64,000 nt of DNA from Chondrilla cf. caribensis. Taxonomy: Eukaryota > Porifera > Demospongiae > Chondrillida > Chondrillidae. Position 1 is the first letter of the stretch. Each line of letters begins with the position of its first letter. The position numbers were made by a program, and so were the translations under genes. Below the pieces are notes generated by a model, which worked only from the letters and a program-made list of their open reading frames with translations, did not search any database and was not told where the DNA came from. This document shows, piece by piece, positions 52,579-63,282 of the stretch. Location: assembly GCA_964020155.1 (NCBI GenBank), contig OZ026549.1, positions 1,180,133 through 1,244,132 of the forward strand, in the 5' to 3' direction.

Positions 52579-53537
52579 CTATTTATCCACAGCCATAGAG
52601 TCTGACCCAGTTCTGTCTGTTGAGAAGTGAGGAATGTGAAAAATCCTTACACAACACATCGCCTTGGTCACCTGAACACAAACTGGTTTCATAAAGATTA
52701 GAATCATAATAGGAGTGGGGATCAAGGATAACATACAAGCAGAGTAGGACAGGTACACACCGGAAGGTTCAGAGACATACACAATGAGAGCCACTACAGC
52801 TTGACCAACAAGGTTGATGAGGTTTCCAGCTACTAGGAAGAGGGTGAATTTTGCTATTCCCTTGTTGTAAGAGGATTCTTCTGTCATAGTGTTACGTCTA
52901 ACATAGCACAAGACCACAATGGGGACCACAATACTGATGGTCAGAGGAACGAGGCCTCCAAATATCACCAAAGTGACAGTGAATACATAACGCACTTCTT
53001 TAATGATGGCAGCATCTAATACTCTCGGAAAGCAAGCCACACCATCATAATACTGAACAGCATATATAGGTGGGACCAGAATCTCATGTGTACACAATAT
53101 AGACACACACCAAATGATAGCCAAGAATAGCACAATATAAGGAGTCTTCATTTCTTTCTTATTGTAGCAAACTATAAGCAAGACAACAATAGAGAATCCT
53201 GCCAAACTGTATACTCTAACAACAGCAATGTCGGAATATCCCCACAGTAAGAATCTACAGAATCCCAAGTCTGGTGGAGGGAGAGATGTGAAGTTGAGAA
53301 CAATACGAGAAAAAATAAATAATCCTCCAAATAAGGCCAGACTCACACCAGCAACAAGAAGGTTGATAAGGAATATTCTCATTAACTTGTTCACAGAGTG
53401 AGCCACACACAGAGCAGTGATGACAGTAATATTCAGTAGAATAACAGTGACAGCCACAGTACAAGGATCAAAAAGGCTCCAAACCCTGGTCCAGCCAAAT
53501 CAGGATCATTAACACTACAGTTGGTACAGTTTTCCAT
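52579..53537 (-). pseudogene. Subgroup IV 7TM receptor with one frameshift in TM1
   Basis: ATG and MENCTNCSVNDPDLAG start at 53537. The frame breaks near 53460, where four bases appear missing relative to paralogues, and resumes as AVTVILLNITVITALC. The other 290 codons are open to the stop and keep all family features (VCYNKK replaces VRYNKK in TM3). The downstream frame has no ATG of its own at the break. A young pseudogene or a sequencing/assembly error. Confidence 0.85.
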
Positions 53538-53635
53538 GGTTGTAACTGATCAGTAAACTAGTACATGTATTTTTATTCATATACACTGGATGGTTAGCTA
53601 GTTATGAGCTACAGGTCATGCCGGGGAACAGGAAA

Positions 53636-53658
53636 CACGTGACAAGTAGTGACATCAT
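53636..53658 (-). promoter_or_regulatory. Variant composite box upstream of the frameshifted gene
   Basis: CACGTGACAAGTAGTGACAT then CA: perfect CACGTG E-box, ETS core lost. Confidence 0.45.
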
Positions 53659-53707
53659 ACATGGATTGACATTGTTGTGCATAATGCAACATAGAAACGC
53701 GTGCGTA

Positions 53708-53755
<48 letters not shown>

Positions 53756-53764
53756 CGTGCGTGC

Positions 53765-53795
<31 letters not shown>

Positions 53796-54458
53796 TGTGT
53801 GTGTGTGCATGCGTGCACGAGTGTGTGTGTGCACATCCATAAGCTACTTGTGTGTGTAACATGACATTGTGTACTTGTGTTTTAGTTTCTACATTACAAT
53901 ACGCACAGAGCTTATGTACGTACATGGCATTCCTCAGCTGTGCTATTCACTGGTTATGTCCCCACATTATACTATAATATCAATGTCTACACAACCACAC
54001 CCACCCACACCCATACACACACAAACACACACACACACTTCATATTATATGTGAACAAATGTACATATCACAGAGTATAATATTATGCACTTCAAAATCT
54101 ACATGCAGACATCCTCACTCAGAGGACAGATAATGTTTAGAACACTTGTTGAGTTGTTTACAACATTATCCAAGCAATAAAATAATTGTCAAACTATACA
54201 AGAAAACTAAGCTTGTAAATACAAGACCACTGTCTGAATAGACCACCTACACAGCAACTATGAATCCTATAAATTATGCATTAAACTAAGGTTTACAGGG
54301 TGTATGAACAGAACAGCTGAAAGGCATGCACAAACACTACCATCATGCTTCAACGTGAATTAATCTTAATGTATGTACAGTTGGTGATAATAAATGAAAT
54401 GGATGGAATCAAGTGTTCAAAAAAGTACACCACTCATTTACACTTTGCTATGTCATGT
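53659..54458. repeat. Type 1 spacer with TG microsatellite
   Basis: TG/CG-interrupted tract at 53704-53832, a CA-rich tract at 53990-54040, then standard type 1 sequence. Confidence 0.85.
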
Positions 54459-55436
54459 CTATATGTTATTGTCCACAGCTGTAGACCCAGTTTTGTCTGT
54501 TGAACTTGATACTTTTGATACATGAGGGATGGAAGGAATCCTTATACGACATATCACCTTGGTCACTTGAGCACGAACTGGTTTCACAAAGATTAGAATC
54601 ATAATAGGAGTGGGGATCAAGGATATCAGACCAGCAGAGTAGGACAGGTACACACCGGGTGGTTCAGAGACATACACAATGAGAACCACTACAGTTTGAC
54701 CGATAATATTCATGAGGTTTCCAGCTACTAGGAAGAGGGTGAATCTTGCTATTCCTTTGTTGTAAGAGGACCCTTCGGCTAAAGTGTTACGTCTAACATA
54801 GCACAAGATCACAATGGGGATCACAATACAGATGGTCAGAGGAGTGAGGCCACCGAATATCACCCCAGTGGCTGTGAATACATAACGTGCTTCTATAATG
54901 ATGTCGGCATCTAATGTCCTTGGAAAGCAAGCTACATTATCAAAATACTGAACAGCATATATAGGTGGGATTAAAATTTCATTGTTCAGGAGAATAGACA
55001 AACACCAAATCAAAACTAAGAAAATGACAATGTGAAGAGTCTTCATTTCTTTCTTATTGTAGCGAACTATAAGCAACACAACAATAGCGAATCCTGCCAG
55101 ACAGTACAGTCTAGCGATAGATCCTGCAGAATATCCCCACACTAAGAATCTACAGAATCCCGAATCAGGAGGAGGGAGAGATGTGAAGTTGAGAACTAGA
55201 CCAGATACAATGAATCCAATTCCTATCAAGGAAAAAATCACTCCAGCAACAAGAAGGTTAATGAGGAAAATTCTCATTAACTTGTTCACAGAGTGAGCCA
55301 CACACAGAGCAGTGATGATGGTGACATTCAGTACAATAGCAATGATGACCACCAATAGTACAAGGATCAAAAAGGCTCCAAACCCTGGTCCAGCCAGATT
55401 AGGATCATTGGCACTACAGTTGGAACAGTTCTCCAT
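54459..55436 (-). CDS. Rhodopsin-like 7TM receptor, subgroup IV (325 aa)
   Basis: Intronless. The reading frame is open 49 codons further upstream, but this crosses the promoter box and the adjacent relic; MENC at 55436 is preferred. N-terminus MENCSNCSANDPNLAG, ICL1 SVNKLMRIF, loop 1 PPPDSGFC. TM5 starts FTATGVIFGGLTPLTICIVIPIVILCYVRRNTLAEG. TM7 ends MILIFVKPVRA. Close paralogue of 58691-59683, sharing its upstream DNA. Confidence 0.9.
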   Translation of the reverse strand: MENCSNCSANDPNLAGPGFGAFLILVLLVVIIAIVLNVTIITALCVAHSVNKLMRIFLINLLVAGVIFSLIGIGFIVSGLVLNFTSLPPPDSGFCRFLVWGYSAGSIARLYCLAGFAIVVLLIVRYNKKEMKTLHIVIFLVLIWCLSILLNNEILIPPIYAVQYFDNVACFPRTLDADIIIEARYVFTATGVIFGGLTPLTICIVIPIVILCYVRRNTLAEGSSYNKGIARFTLFLVAGNLMNIIGQTVVVLIVYVSEPPGVYLSYSAGLISLIPTPIMILIFVKPVRAQVTKVICRIRIPSIPHVSKVSSSTDKTGSTAVDNNI

Positions 55437-55511
55437 AGTTAGACTGACCACAAAATTGATATTCAGTGACAAATATAGTACTGTACAATACAATGTATAT
55501 AGGTCAAGGAT

Positions 55512-55538
55512 ATCATGTGACAGGAACAGGGCATCATC
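55512..55538 (-). promoter_or_regulatory. Composite box upstream of 54459-55436
   Basis: ATCATGTGACAGGAACAGGG then CATCATC: ETS- and CRE-like parts separated by three extra bases. Confidence 0.5.
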
Positions 55539-55570
55539 ATGACAGGTACAGGAGGAAAATGGTGGTAATG

Positions 55571-56089
55571 TCTCGGAAAGCAAGCCACACCATCATAATA
55601 CTGAACAGCATATATAGGTGGGACCAGAATTTCATGTGTACACAATATAGACACACACCAAATGATAGCCAAGAATAGCACTATATAAGGAGTCTTCATT
55701 TCTTCCTTATTGTAGCGAACTATAAGCAAGACAACAATAGAGAATCCTGCCAAACTGTATACTCTAACATCAGCAATGTCGGAATATCCCCACAGTAAGA
55801 ATCTACAGAATCCCAAGTCTGGTGGAGGGAGAGATGTGAAGTTGAAAACTAGACCAGATAGAATGAATAATCCTCCAAATAAGGCTAGACTCATACCAGC
55901 AACAAGAAGGTTGATAAGGAATATTCTAATCAACTTAGCCACAGAGTGAACCACACAAAGAGCAGTGATTATGGTAACATTCAGTACAATAGCAGTGACG
56001 ACCACCAATAACATAAGGATCGAAAAGGCTCCAAACCCTGGTCCAGCCAGATCAGGATCATTGACACTACAGTTGGTACAGTTCTCCAT
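55571..56089 (-). pseudogene. Truncated 7TM receptor (N-terminus to loop 2)
   Basis: MENCTNCSVNDPDLAG from ATG 56089 through TM4 and loop 2 (YYDGVACFPR) is intact. It then breaks off at about 55571 into the promoter region of 54459-55436. TM5-TM7 are gone; the frame runs on for about 35 codons of non-receptor sequence to 55463. Closest to 52579-53537 and 47973-48944 (SDIADVRVYSLAGFS). Confidence 0.88.
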
Positions 56090-56187
56090 GGTTGTAACTG
56101 ATCAGTAAACTAGTACATGTATTTTTATTCATATACACTGGATGGTTAGCTAGTTATGAGCTACAGGTCATGCCGGGGAACAGGAAA

Positions 56188-56209
56188 CACGTGACAAGTA
56201 GTGACATCA
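56188..56209 (-). promoter_or_regulatory. Composite box upstream of the truncated gene
   Basis: CACGTGACAAGTAGTGACAT, identical to that upstream of 52579-53537. Confidence 0.4.
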
Positions 56210-56779
56210 TACATGGATTGACTTTGTTGTGCATAACGTAACATGAAACACGTGTGTGTGTGCACATCCATAAGCTACTTGTGTGTGTAACATGACATTG
56301 TGTACTTGTGTTTTAGTTTCTACATTACAATACACACAGAGCTTATGTATGTACATGGCATTCCTCAGCTGTGCTATTCACTGGTTATGTCCCCACATTA
56401 TACTATGATGCCAGCGTTTACACACCCACATCCACACCCACACCCACAAACACACAAACACACACACACACTTCATATTATATGTGAACAAATGTACACA
56501 TCACAGAGTATATGCACTTCAAAATCCACATGCAGGCATCCTCACCCAGAGGACAAATAATGTTCAGAAAACTTGTTAAGTTGTTTACAACTTACATCAT
56601 ATGTCACAGCAAAAAGAAATTATTAAGCGAAATTATCCAAGCAATACAATGATTGTCAGACTATACAACTGAACTAAGCTTGTTAAAGCAAGACCACTGT
56701 CTGAATAGACCACCTACACAGCACCTATGAATTCCGGGCCTATAAAAATGCATTAAGCGAGAGGACAAATAATGTTTAG
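56210..56779. repeat. Type 1 spacer lacking the long TG tract
   Basis: The TG tract is reduced to cgtgtgtgtgtgc at 56251. The rest follows the standard type 1 order, then a second agaggacaaataatgtttag at 56760 marks the junction to the next relic. Confidence 0.75.
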
Positions 56780-56949
56780 AAAATTCTCACTAGATGAGCC
56801 ACGGAGTGAGCCACACACAATGCAGTGATAATGGTAACATCCATTACAATAGTAGTGATGGCCACCAATAGTACAATGATCAAAAGGACTCCAAACCCTG
56901 GTCCAGCCAGATTAGGATCATTGACACTACAGTTGGTACAGTTCTCCAT
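56780..56949 (-). pseudogene. N-terminal 7TM receptor fragment (about 57 codons)
   Basis: From ATG 56949: MENCTNCSVNDPNLAG, TM1 with the IVMDVTII variant and ICL1 AHLVRIF, then an abrupt junction to spacer at about 56780. It matches the starts of 42585-43577 and 50138-51115. Its promoter box is intact. Confidence 0.88.
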
Positions 56950-56998
56950 AGTTAGACTGATTATAATAACCAACAAATAATCCACTCGAGTAATAAGA

Positions 56999-57022
56999 TG
57001 TCACATGACAGGAAGTGACATC
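56999..57022 (-). promoter_or_regulatory. Intact composite box upstream of the fragment
   Basis: GTCACATGACAGGAAGTGAC then ATCA, so this relic may still be transcribed. Confidence 0.5.
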
Positions 57023-57198
57023 AGGACAATACTGCTTCTACTGTAGTAAAACAAACACTGGCTTAGTACATACACGGATGGGGCCCTATCCCACCAGGTT
57101 TGTTCACTCAGATTTCGATATCATATTATGCACATCACACAGGGAATCCTACCCATCATGCGTTATTTTGATGAAATAGAAACTAATAACAAAGGTTC
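57023..57198. repeat. Truncated type 2 spacer
   Basis: Matches the first 175 bp of the type 2 spacer and stops at aacaaaggttc, where receptor sequence begins. Confidence 0.75.
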
Positions 57199-57285
57199 CA
57201 GAAGAACTAGTAGGATCAAAAAGGCTCCAAATCCTGGTCCAGCCAGATCAGGATCATTGACACTACAGTTGGTACAGTTTTCCAT
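57199..57285 (-). pseudogene. Minimal receptor fragment (first 29 codons)
   Basis: From ATG 57285 the frame reads MENCTNCSVNDPDLAG to the start of TM1, then breaks. The upstream sequence gttgtaactgatcagtaaac is that of 47973-48944. Confidence 0.85.
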
Positions 57286-57327
57286 GGTTGTAACTGATCA
57301 GTAAACTAGTACATGTACTATTATACA

Positions 57328-57712
57328 CATAGGCGTAGCAGCCCTCCAGACAATGATCAGGCAGGATTGTCGTAGAACTGTATTCAAAATAATATTTCGT
57401 CTGATAGATATATCGATACATTATAATATGTGCTCCTACGTGTAACCGCAACAATGAATTTATATTGCGAGAAGAAAGATGGCCGATTACGAACGCCGAC
57501 AATTAGAAATTGGGCTAGAATTCGTGCGCCGAAACTCTGCCGAACGTAATAACTTCAGCGAAGGTTCTTCTGAACCTAAGAAAGACGTCCAAATAATTCG
57601 AGTGCGGGGATCGGCAGCCCCACGGGTTTTTGAACTCGAGTTACTTTGTTGTCTATCTTGGAATTATTGGTCCGGCGATCGCCGCCCTGCCTGACCCGTT
57701 ACTACGCCTATG
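57328..57712. mobile_element. 385-bp DNA transposon with 11-bp inverted repeats and ATACA target duplication
   Basis: Ends CATAGGCGTAG and CTACGCCTATG are exact inverses. ATACA occurs immediately outside both ends (57323-57327 and 57713-57717). The paralogous spacer at 48975 reads ttatacatatacactgg with one ATACA, an empty site. CA...TG ends with a 5-bp duplication fit an hAT-like (hAT5-type) non-autonomous element; the superfamily is inferred. Confidence 0.88.
57479..57694 (+). CDS. Small ORF inside the transposon (71 aa)
   Basis: ATG in good context (aagATGGcc). The protein starts MADYERRQLEIGLEFVRR and is charged and hydrophilic in the first 45 residues; it ends close to the right terminus. 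A related frame is at 32557-32673. GC content is higher than in the surroundings. Not a recognised transposase; perhaps a captured first exon or the remnant of a transposon protein. Confidence 0.4.
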   Translation: MADYERRQLEIGLEFVRRNSAERNNFSEGSSEPKKDVQIIRVRGSAAPRVFELELLCCLSWNYWSGDRRPA

Positions 57713-58690
<978 letters not shown>

Positions 58691-59683
58691 TTATGCTACA
58701 TGTATCTGTATATTATTCTCCACAGCTGTAGACCCAGTTCGGTCTGTTGTACTTGACACTTTTGATACATGAGGGATGGAAGGAATCCTTGCACGACATA
58801 TCACCTTGGTCACTTGAGCACGAACTGGTTTCATGAAGATTAGAATCATAATAGGGGTGGGGATTAAGGATATCAAACCAGCAAGGTAAGACAGGTACAC
58901 ACCGGGAGGTTCAGAGACATACACAATAAGAGCCACTACAGCTTGACCAATAATATTCATGAGGTTTCCAGCTACTAGGAAGAGGGTGAATCTTGCTATC
59001 CCCTTGTTGTAAGAGGATCCTTCTGCTATAGTGTTACGTCTAACATAGCATAAGACTACAATGGGGACCACAATACAGATGGTCAGAGGAGTGAGGCCTC
59101 CAAATATCACCCACGTGGCTGTGAATACATAACGTGCTTCTATAATGATGTCAGCATCTAACGTCCTTGGAAAGCAAGCCACATTATCAAAATATTGAAC
59201 AGCATATATAGGTGGGATTAAAATTTCATTGTTCAGGAGTATAGACACACACCAGATCAAAACTAGAAAAATGACAATATGAAGAGTCTTCATTTCTTTC
59301 TTATTATAGCGAACTATAAGCAACACAACAATAGCGAATCCTGCCAGACAGTACAGTCTAGCGATAGATCCTGCAGAATATCCCCACACTAAGAATCTAC
59401 AGAATCCCAAATCTGGTGGAGGGAGAGATGTGAAGTTGAGAACTAGACCAAATAGAATGAATCCAATTCCTATCAGGGCTACAATCACACCAGCAACAAG
59501 AAGGTTGATAAGGAATATTCTCATTAACTTGGACACAGAGTGAGCCACACACAGAGCAGTGATGATGGTGACATTTAGTACAATAGCAATGATAACCACC
59601 AATAGTACAAGGATCAAAAAGGCTCCAAACCCTGGTCCAGCCAGATTAGGATCATTGGCACTACAGTTGGAACAGTTCTCCAT
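58691..59683 (-). CDS. Rhodopsin-like 7TM receptor, subgroup IV (330 aa)
   Basis: Intronless. A real in-frame ATG lies 36 codons upstream (59791), but the extension is read through the promoter box, so MENC at 59683 is preferred. N-terminus MENCSNCSANDPNLAG; loop 1 PPPDLGFC; TM3 ends LIVRYNKK; TM7 PTPIMILIFMKPVRA; tail KVSSTTDRTGSTAVENNIQIHVA. Paralogue of 54459-55436. Confidence 0.9.
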   Translation of the reverse strand: MENCSNCSANDPNLAGPGFGAFLILVLLVVIIAIVLNVTIITALCVAHSVSKLMRIFLINLLVAGVIVALIGIGFILFGLVLNFTSLPPPDLGFCRFLVWGYSAGSIARLYCLAGFAIVVLLIVRYNKKEMKTLHIVIFLVLIWCVSILLNNEILIPPIYAVQYFDNVACFPRTLDADIIIEARYVFTATWVIFGGLTPLTICIVVPIVVLCYVRRNTIAEGSSYNKGIARFTLFLVAGNLMNIIGQAVVALIVYVSEPPGVYLSYLAGLISLIPTPIMILIFMKPVRAQVTKVICRARIPSIPHVSKVSSTTDRTGSTAVENNIQIHVA

Positions 59684-59758
59684 AGTTAGACTGACCACAA
59701 AATTGATATTCAGTGACAAATATAGTACTGTACAATACAATGTATATAGGTCAAGGAT

Positions 59759-59785
59759 ATCATGTGACAGGAACAGGACATCATC
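59759..59785 (-). promoter_or_regulatory. Composite box upstream of 58691-59683
   Basis: ATCATGTGACAGGAACAGGA then CATCAT, with the same 3-bp insertion as at 55512 and 41645. Confidence 0.5.
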
Positions 59786-60195
59786 ATGCATGACAGGAAC
59801 AGGACATCATTATGGCAGGTACAGGAGGAAAATGGTGTTATCACAGAGTGAGGAACACCCTTGGATCATTGTTGAAAGGTCCTGTTTCATGAATAATGCA
59901 TTGGAACAGGACAATCCAACAATGCTTAATTAAGTAGTGATTCTCTAAGGGGACTGATACTTTCATCCTGTGATAGAGGAACATAATACACATGCCAATA
60001 ATGTCATATAAAACACCTTTCAAAGAAGCTTCTGAGGAGAATAATATGGTTGTTAATAGTGTGTGTGTGTGTGTGTGTGTGTGTGTTGTAGTGCAGTGTG
60101 TATGCTTGTTGTGTGCCTTTGTATATAGTGTTGGTGTGTGTGATTAACATTGTCTTGTTAATATCCACACATGGGGAAAAGCAATCATGAAAGAT
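59786..60195. repeat. Spacer duplicated from 41690-42180
   Basis: Shares ttctctaagg(g)gactgatac through aagcttctgaggagaataat and the later tgtggttaacattg-type sequence. Its TG tract (60059-60087) is much shorter than in the other copy. Confidence 0.75.
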
Positions 60196-62159
60196 CTGTG
60201 TACTTTTAAATTAATTCATAGACGTATAGACTAAGACGAGAGCAGAGATTACTAATGGCACTAGTTCAGAATCATCATTCTGTACAGTGAAGTGGTGTAC
60301 AGTGGAGATGCTCAGTAAGGTATCCAATTGAGATGGAGCACTTGTAGGGCTCACATGATATTGAAAATCACCACCACAACAGGTTTAAAATTCAGGACAA
60401 AACACACATTATGAGAATTCCTACACATCCTATGTTTGGTGGGAATTTAACCTGGGCTAAGATTTGAATGTAGAGAGACGTTGCTGTTGCTAGGCAACAA
60501 TTACGTGTGAATAGTTTCCGAGGAGAATCTTGGCTCCAGAAGAAGCAAGACAAGTTAGGTTCACCACCTTTCAAATTGATGGACAGTACAAGGGATGGAT
60601 TCAATTAGGAAAATGTATGGTAGTTATACTCCGTACTATACTTAATATGTAGGGCTTCCTTCAAAGGGGAGTGGGGGACACACACCCCATTCAACATACA
60701 GTACAACCACCCTATGTGATTTGAACAATCCCTGGTGCACTTCTATGGCTTCATTCAGTATTAACTGACAATGAGCTCAAACCACAAGGTGTAACAATTG
60801 GACGAAAAGAACTGATCAGTTGTCTAGCAACCAAACAATAACATTTATTGTCAGCCATACCACTTCTACAAACTGTGGGAAAACACAAATACAGAGCTGG
60901 CTGCAACAAGGAAACCATCTCTTGAAAGTTATTTCCTATATGAACATATTATGCAAATTTGAGAATTTCTTTGAATATTACTATATCTGGAGCAATCATT
61001 ATGGAATAGGCAGTCTGATGTAAAACTAAAAGTATACAATTTAAAGACACACACAAAAGCTCTGAATATTAGCTATGTCCTTCCCTAATGCAGCCCTACA
61101 AATTCCGTTTCAAAGGGGCATGACTAGCTTGTGTCATGGGATGGGAATTTTGTTATTGCTCCATTGTTTGCTGTTGTTGATGTTGTATGTGACAGGAAAT
61201 TGGTCTGATTAGTTATTGGGAAGGGTACTGCATTGTCAATGACTTGATCACAAGTGTGCTGTATTGGTAACTGCAAGTGTGCTGTAGAGGTTTTATGAAC
61301 CACTTTTTTCACTTCGTCTACCTGCCTACTACCAAGACATGATTCATACGCCATTGAACATAGAATATATAGATATAATATATATTGAACTGAGAGATCA
61401 TACTGCAATTATAGGTTAGCAGCACCTGTACATTTCACACACGTCCACACACGTGATTGATGTCCACACGATGCCATAGGAAATACGCAGCTGTCATCAC
61501 AGGTTCAGTATTCAATCATCGCTCAAAGACAGAGCAAGCACTACAAAGGATTCCTAAAATTACGTAATATGCATTTGTTGGATTTTAGAACTAACCCACG
61601 ATAAGTTCTTAGAAGTTACTGTTGTTAGGCAACAGTGCACCTGATGTGCAATAGGTCGTGAGAAAAAAAATTGGCTTGCAAAAATGCAGTTTGATTTAGG
61701 CACCACCTCTAACGAGCAGTACAAAGTGATGGATATGAAAATGTATGGTAATGTTATTTATTCCTTACTGCATTCATGTTCTGCATATAATGGATCCCTC
61801 ATTCGAGTGTTACAGAAGCCGCCACAGTAGCTCACAAAGGAAACGCATCATTCAACAAATCCCATTAGTTGTCCCACAATCAAATAACACACAAAGCCTC
61901 TAAACATACAAATACGATTAAACTAAAAAAACTCACTTTCAGCTTTCATTGAAGTTGAACAATGCAACCATTAACATTATGTCAAACAAATCATTAACAC
62001 ATGCATGTTTTCCAAACAGATTTATTGGCAAATGTACAACAGACGAAAGTAAATTGCAGTCTAAGTATGCATATTATGCCATAAGGTGAATGGATGACAC
62101 TGTACACAGAGATGAAATTTATGAAACACACTTTTACAGCTGCCATTCATACACTGTTA
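60196..62159. other. Repeat-rich spacer, no receptor seen
   Basis: 60430-60620 and 61570-61760 are diverged copies of one repeat (gttgctaggcaacaa ... gtatggta). 61115-61345 is the second copy of the repeat at 28960-29160. 61885-62159 matches 44810-45074, the 3' flank of 45075-46067. Open frames at 60392-60604 and 60820-61023 are not supported. Confidence 0.6.
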
Positions 62160-63149
62160 TTATATATGGCTCTCTCTGTTATTGTCCACAGCTGTAGACC
62201 CAGTTCGGTCTGTTGTACTTGACACTTTTGATACATGAGGGATGGAAGGAATCCTTATACGACATATCACCTTGGTCACTTGAGTACGAACTGGTTTCAT
62301 GAAGATTAGAATCATAATAGGAGTGGGGATCAAGGATATCATACCAGCAGAGTAGGACAGGTACACACCGGGAGGTTCAGAGACATACACAATGAGAGCC
62401 ACTACAGCTTGACCAACAAGGTTGATGAGGTTTCCAGCTACTAGGAAGAGGGTGAATTTTGCTATTCCTTTGTTGTAAGAGGATCCTTCGGCTATAGTGT
62501 TACGTCTAACATAGCATAAGACCACAATGGGGACCACAATACTGATGGTCAGAGGAGTGAGGCCACCGAATATCACCCATATTCCTGTGAATACATAACG
62601 TACTTCTTTAATGATGTCAGCATCTAATGTCCTCGGAAAGCAAGCCACATCATCATAATACTGAACAGCATATATAGGTGGGACCAGAATGTGAGTGTTC
62701 AGGAGTATAGACACACACCAGATTGATGTTAAAAATATCACAATATGAAGAGTCTTCATTTCTTTCTTATTGTAGCGAACTATAAGCAAGACAACAATAG
62801 AGAATCCTGCCAGACAGTACAGTCTAGATATAGCTCCGGCAGAATACCCCCACACTAAGAATCTACAGAATCCCAAGTCTGGTGGAGGGAGAGATGTGAA
62901 GTTGAGAACAAGGCCAGATAGAATGAATCCAATTCCTATCAAGGCTACAATCACTCCAGCAACAAGAAGGTTGATAAGGAAAATTCTCATTAATTTAGAC
63001 ACAGAGCGAGTTGCACACAGTGCAGTGATGACAGTAATATTCAGTACAATAACAGTGACAACCAGCAAAATAACTAGGACCAAAAAGGCTCCAAACCCTG
63101 GTCCAGCCAGATTAGGATCATTAACACTACAGTTGGTACAGTTCTCCAT
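62160..63149 (-). CDS. Rhodopsin-like 7TM receptor, subgroup IV (329 aa)
   Basis: The rightmost, therefore most upstream, member; ATG at MENC (63149), preceding codons begin with TTG. ICL1 reads ALCATRSVSKLMRIF: His of the family AHSV is Arg and Ala is Thr. TM3 ends LIVRYNKK, TM4 LTSIWCVSILLNTHILVPP, third loop RRNTIAEGSSYNKG, TM7 PTPIMILIFMKPVRT. Tail KVSSTTDRTGSTAVDNN. The 3' flank is shared with 45075-46067. Confidence 0.9.
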   Translation of the reverse strand: MENCTNCSVNDPNLAGPGFGAFLVLVILLVVTVIVLNITVITALCATRSVSKLMRIFLINLLVAGVIVALIGIGFILSGLVLNFTSLPPPDLGFCRFLVWGYSAGAISRLYCLAGFSIVVLLIVRYNKKEMKTLHIVIFLTSIWCVSILLNTHILVPPIYAVQYYDDVACFPRTLDADIIKEVRYVFTGIWVIFGGLTPLTISIVVPIVVLCYVRRNTIAEGSSYNKGIAKFTLFLVAGNLINLVGQAVVALIVYVSEPPGVYLSYSAGMISLIPTPIMILIFMKPVRTQVTKVICRIRIPSIPHVSKVSSTTDRTGSTAVDNNRESHI

Positions 63150-63210
63150 AATTAGATTGACCACTAAACTGGCATTCTTTATCAACAACAATCAGTATTG
63201 GGTAGAGGTT

Positions 63211-63282
63211 GCACATGACAGGAAATGTACTTTGACTATGTTAACAGGAAGTAATATTGGGTATAATAGGAAGTGACATCAT
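63211..63282 (-). promoter_or_regulatory. Three partial composite boxes upstream of 62160-63149
   Basis: CACATGACAGGAAATG (63212), AACAGGAAGTAATA (63243) and ATAGGAAGTGACATCAT (63266): the parts seen elsewhere in one box are spread over 72 bp. Confidence 0.5.

Noticed and set aside
55463..56089. 208-codon frame as a novel fusion protein
   Set aside because: The last ~35 codons are antisense-read promoter DNA of the neighbouring gene after a deletion junction; better called a truncated pseudogene.
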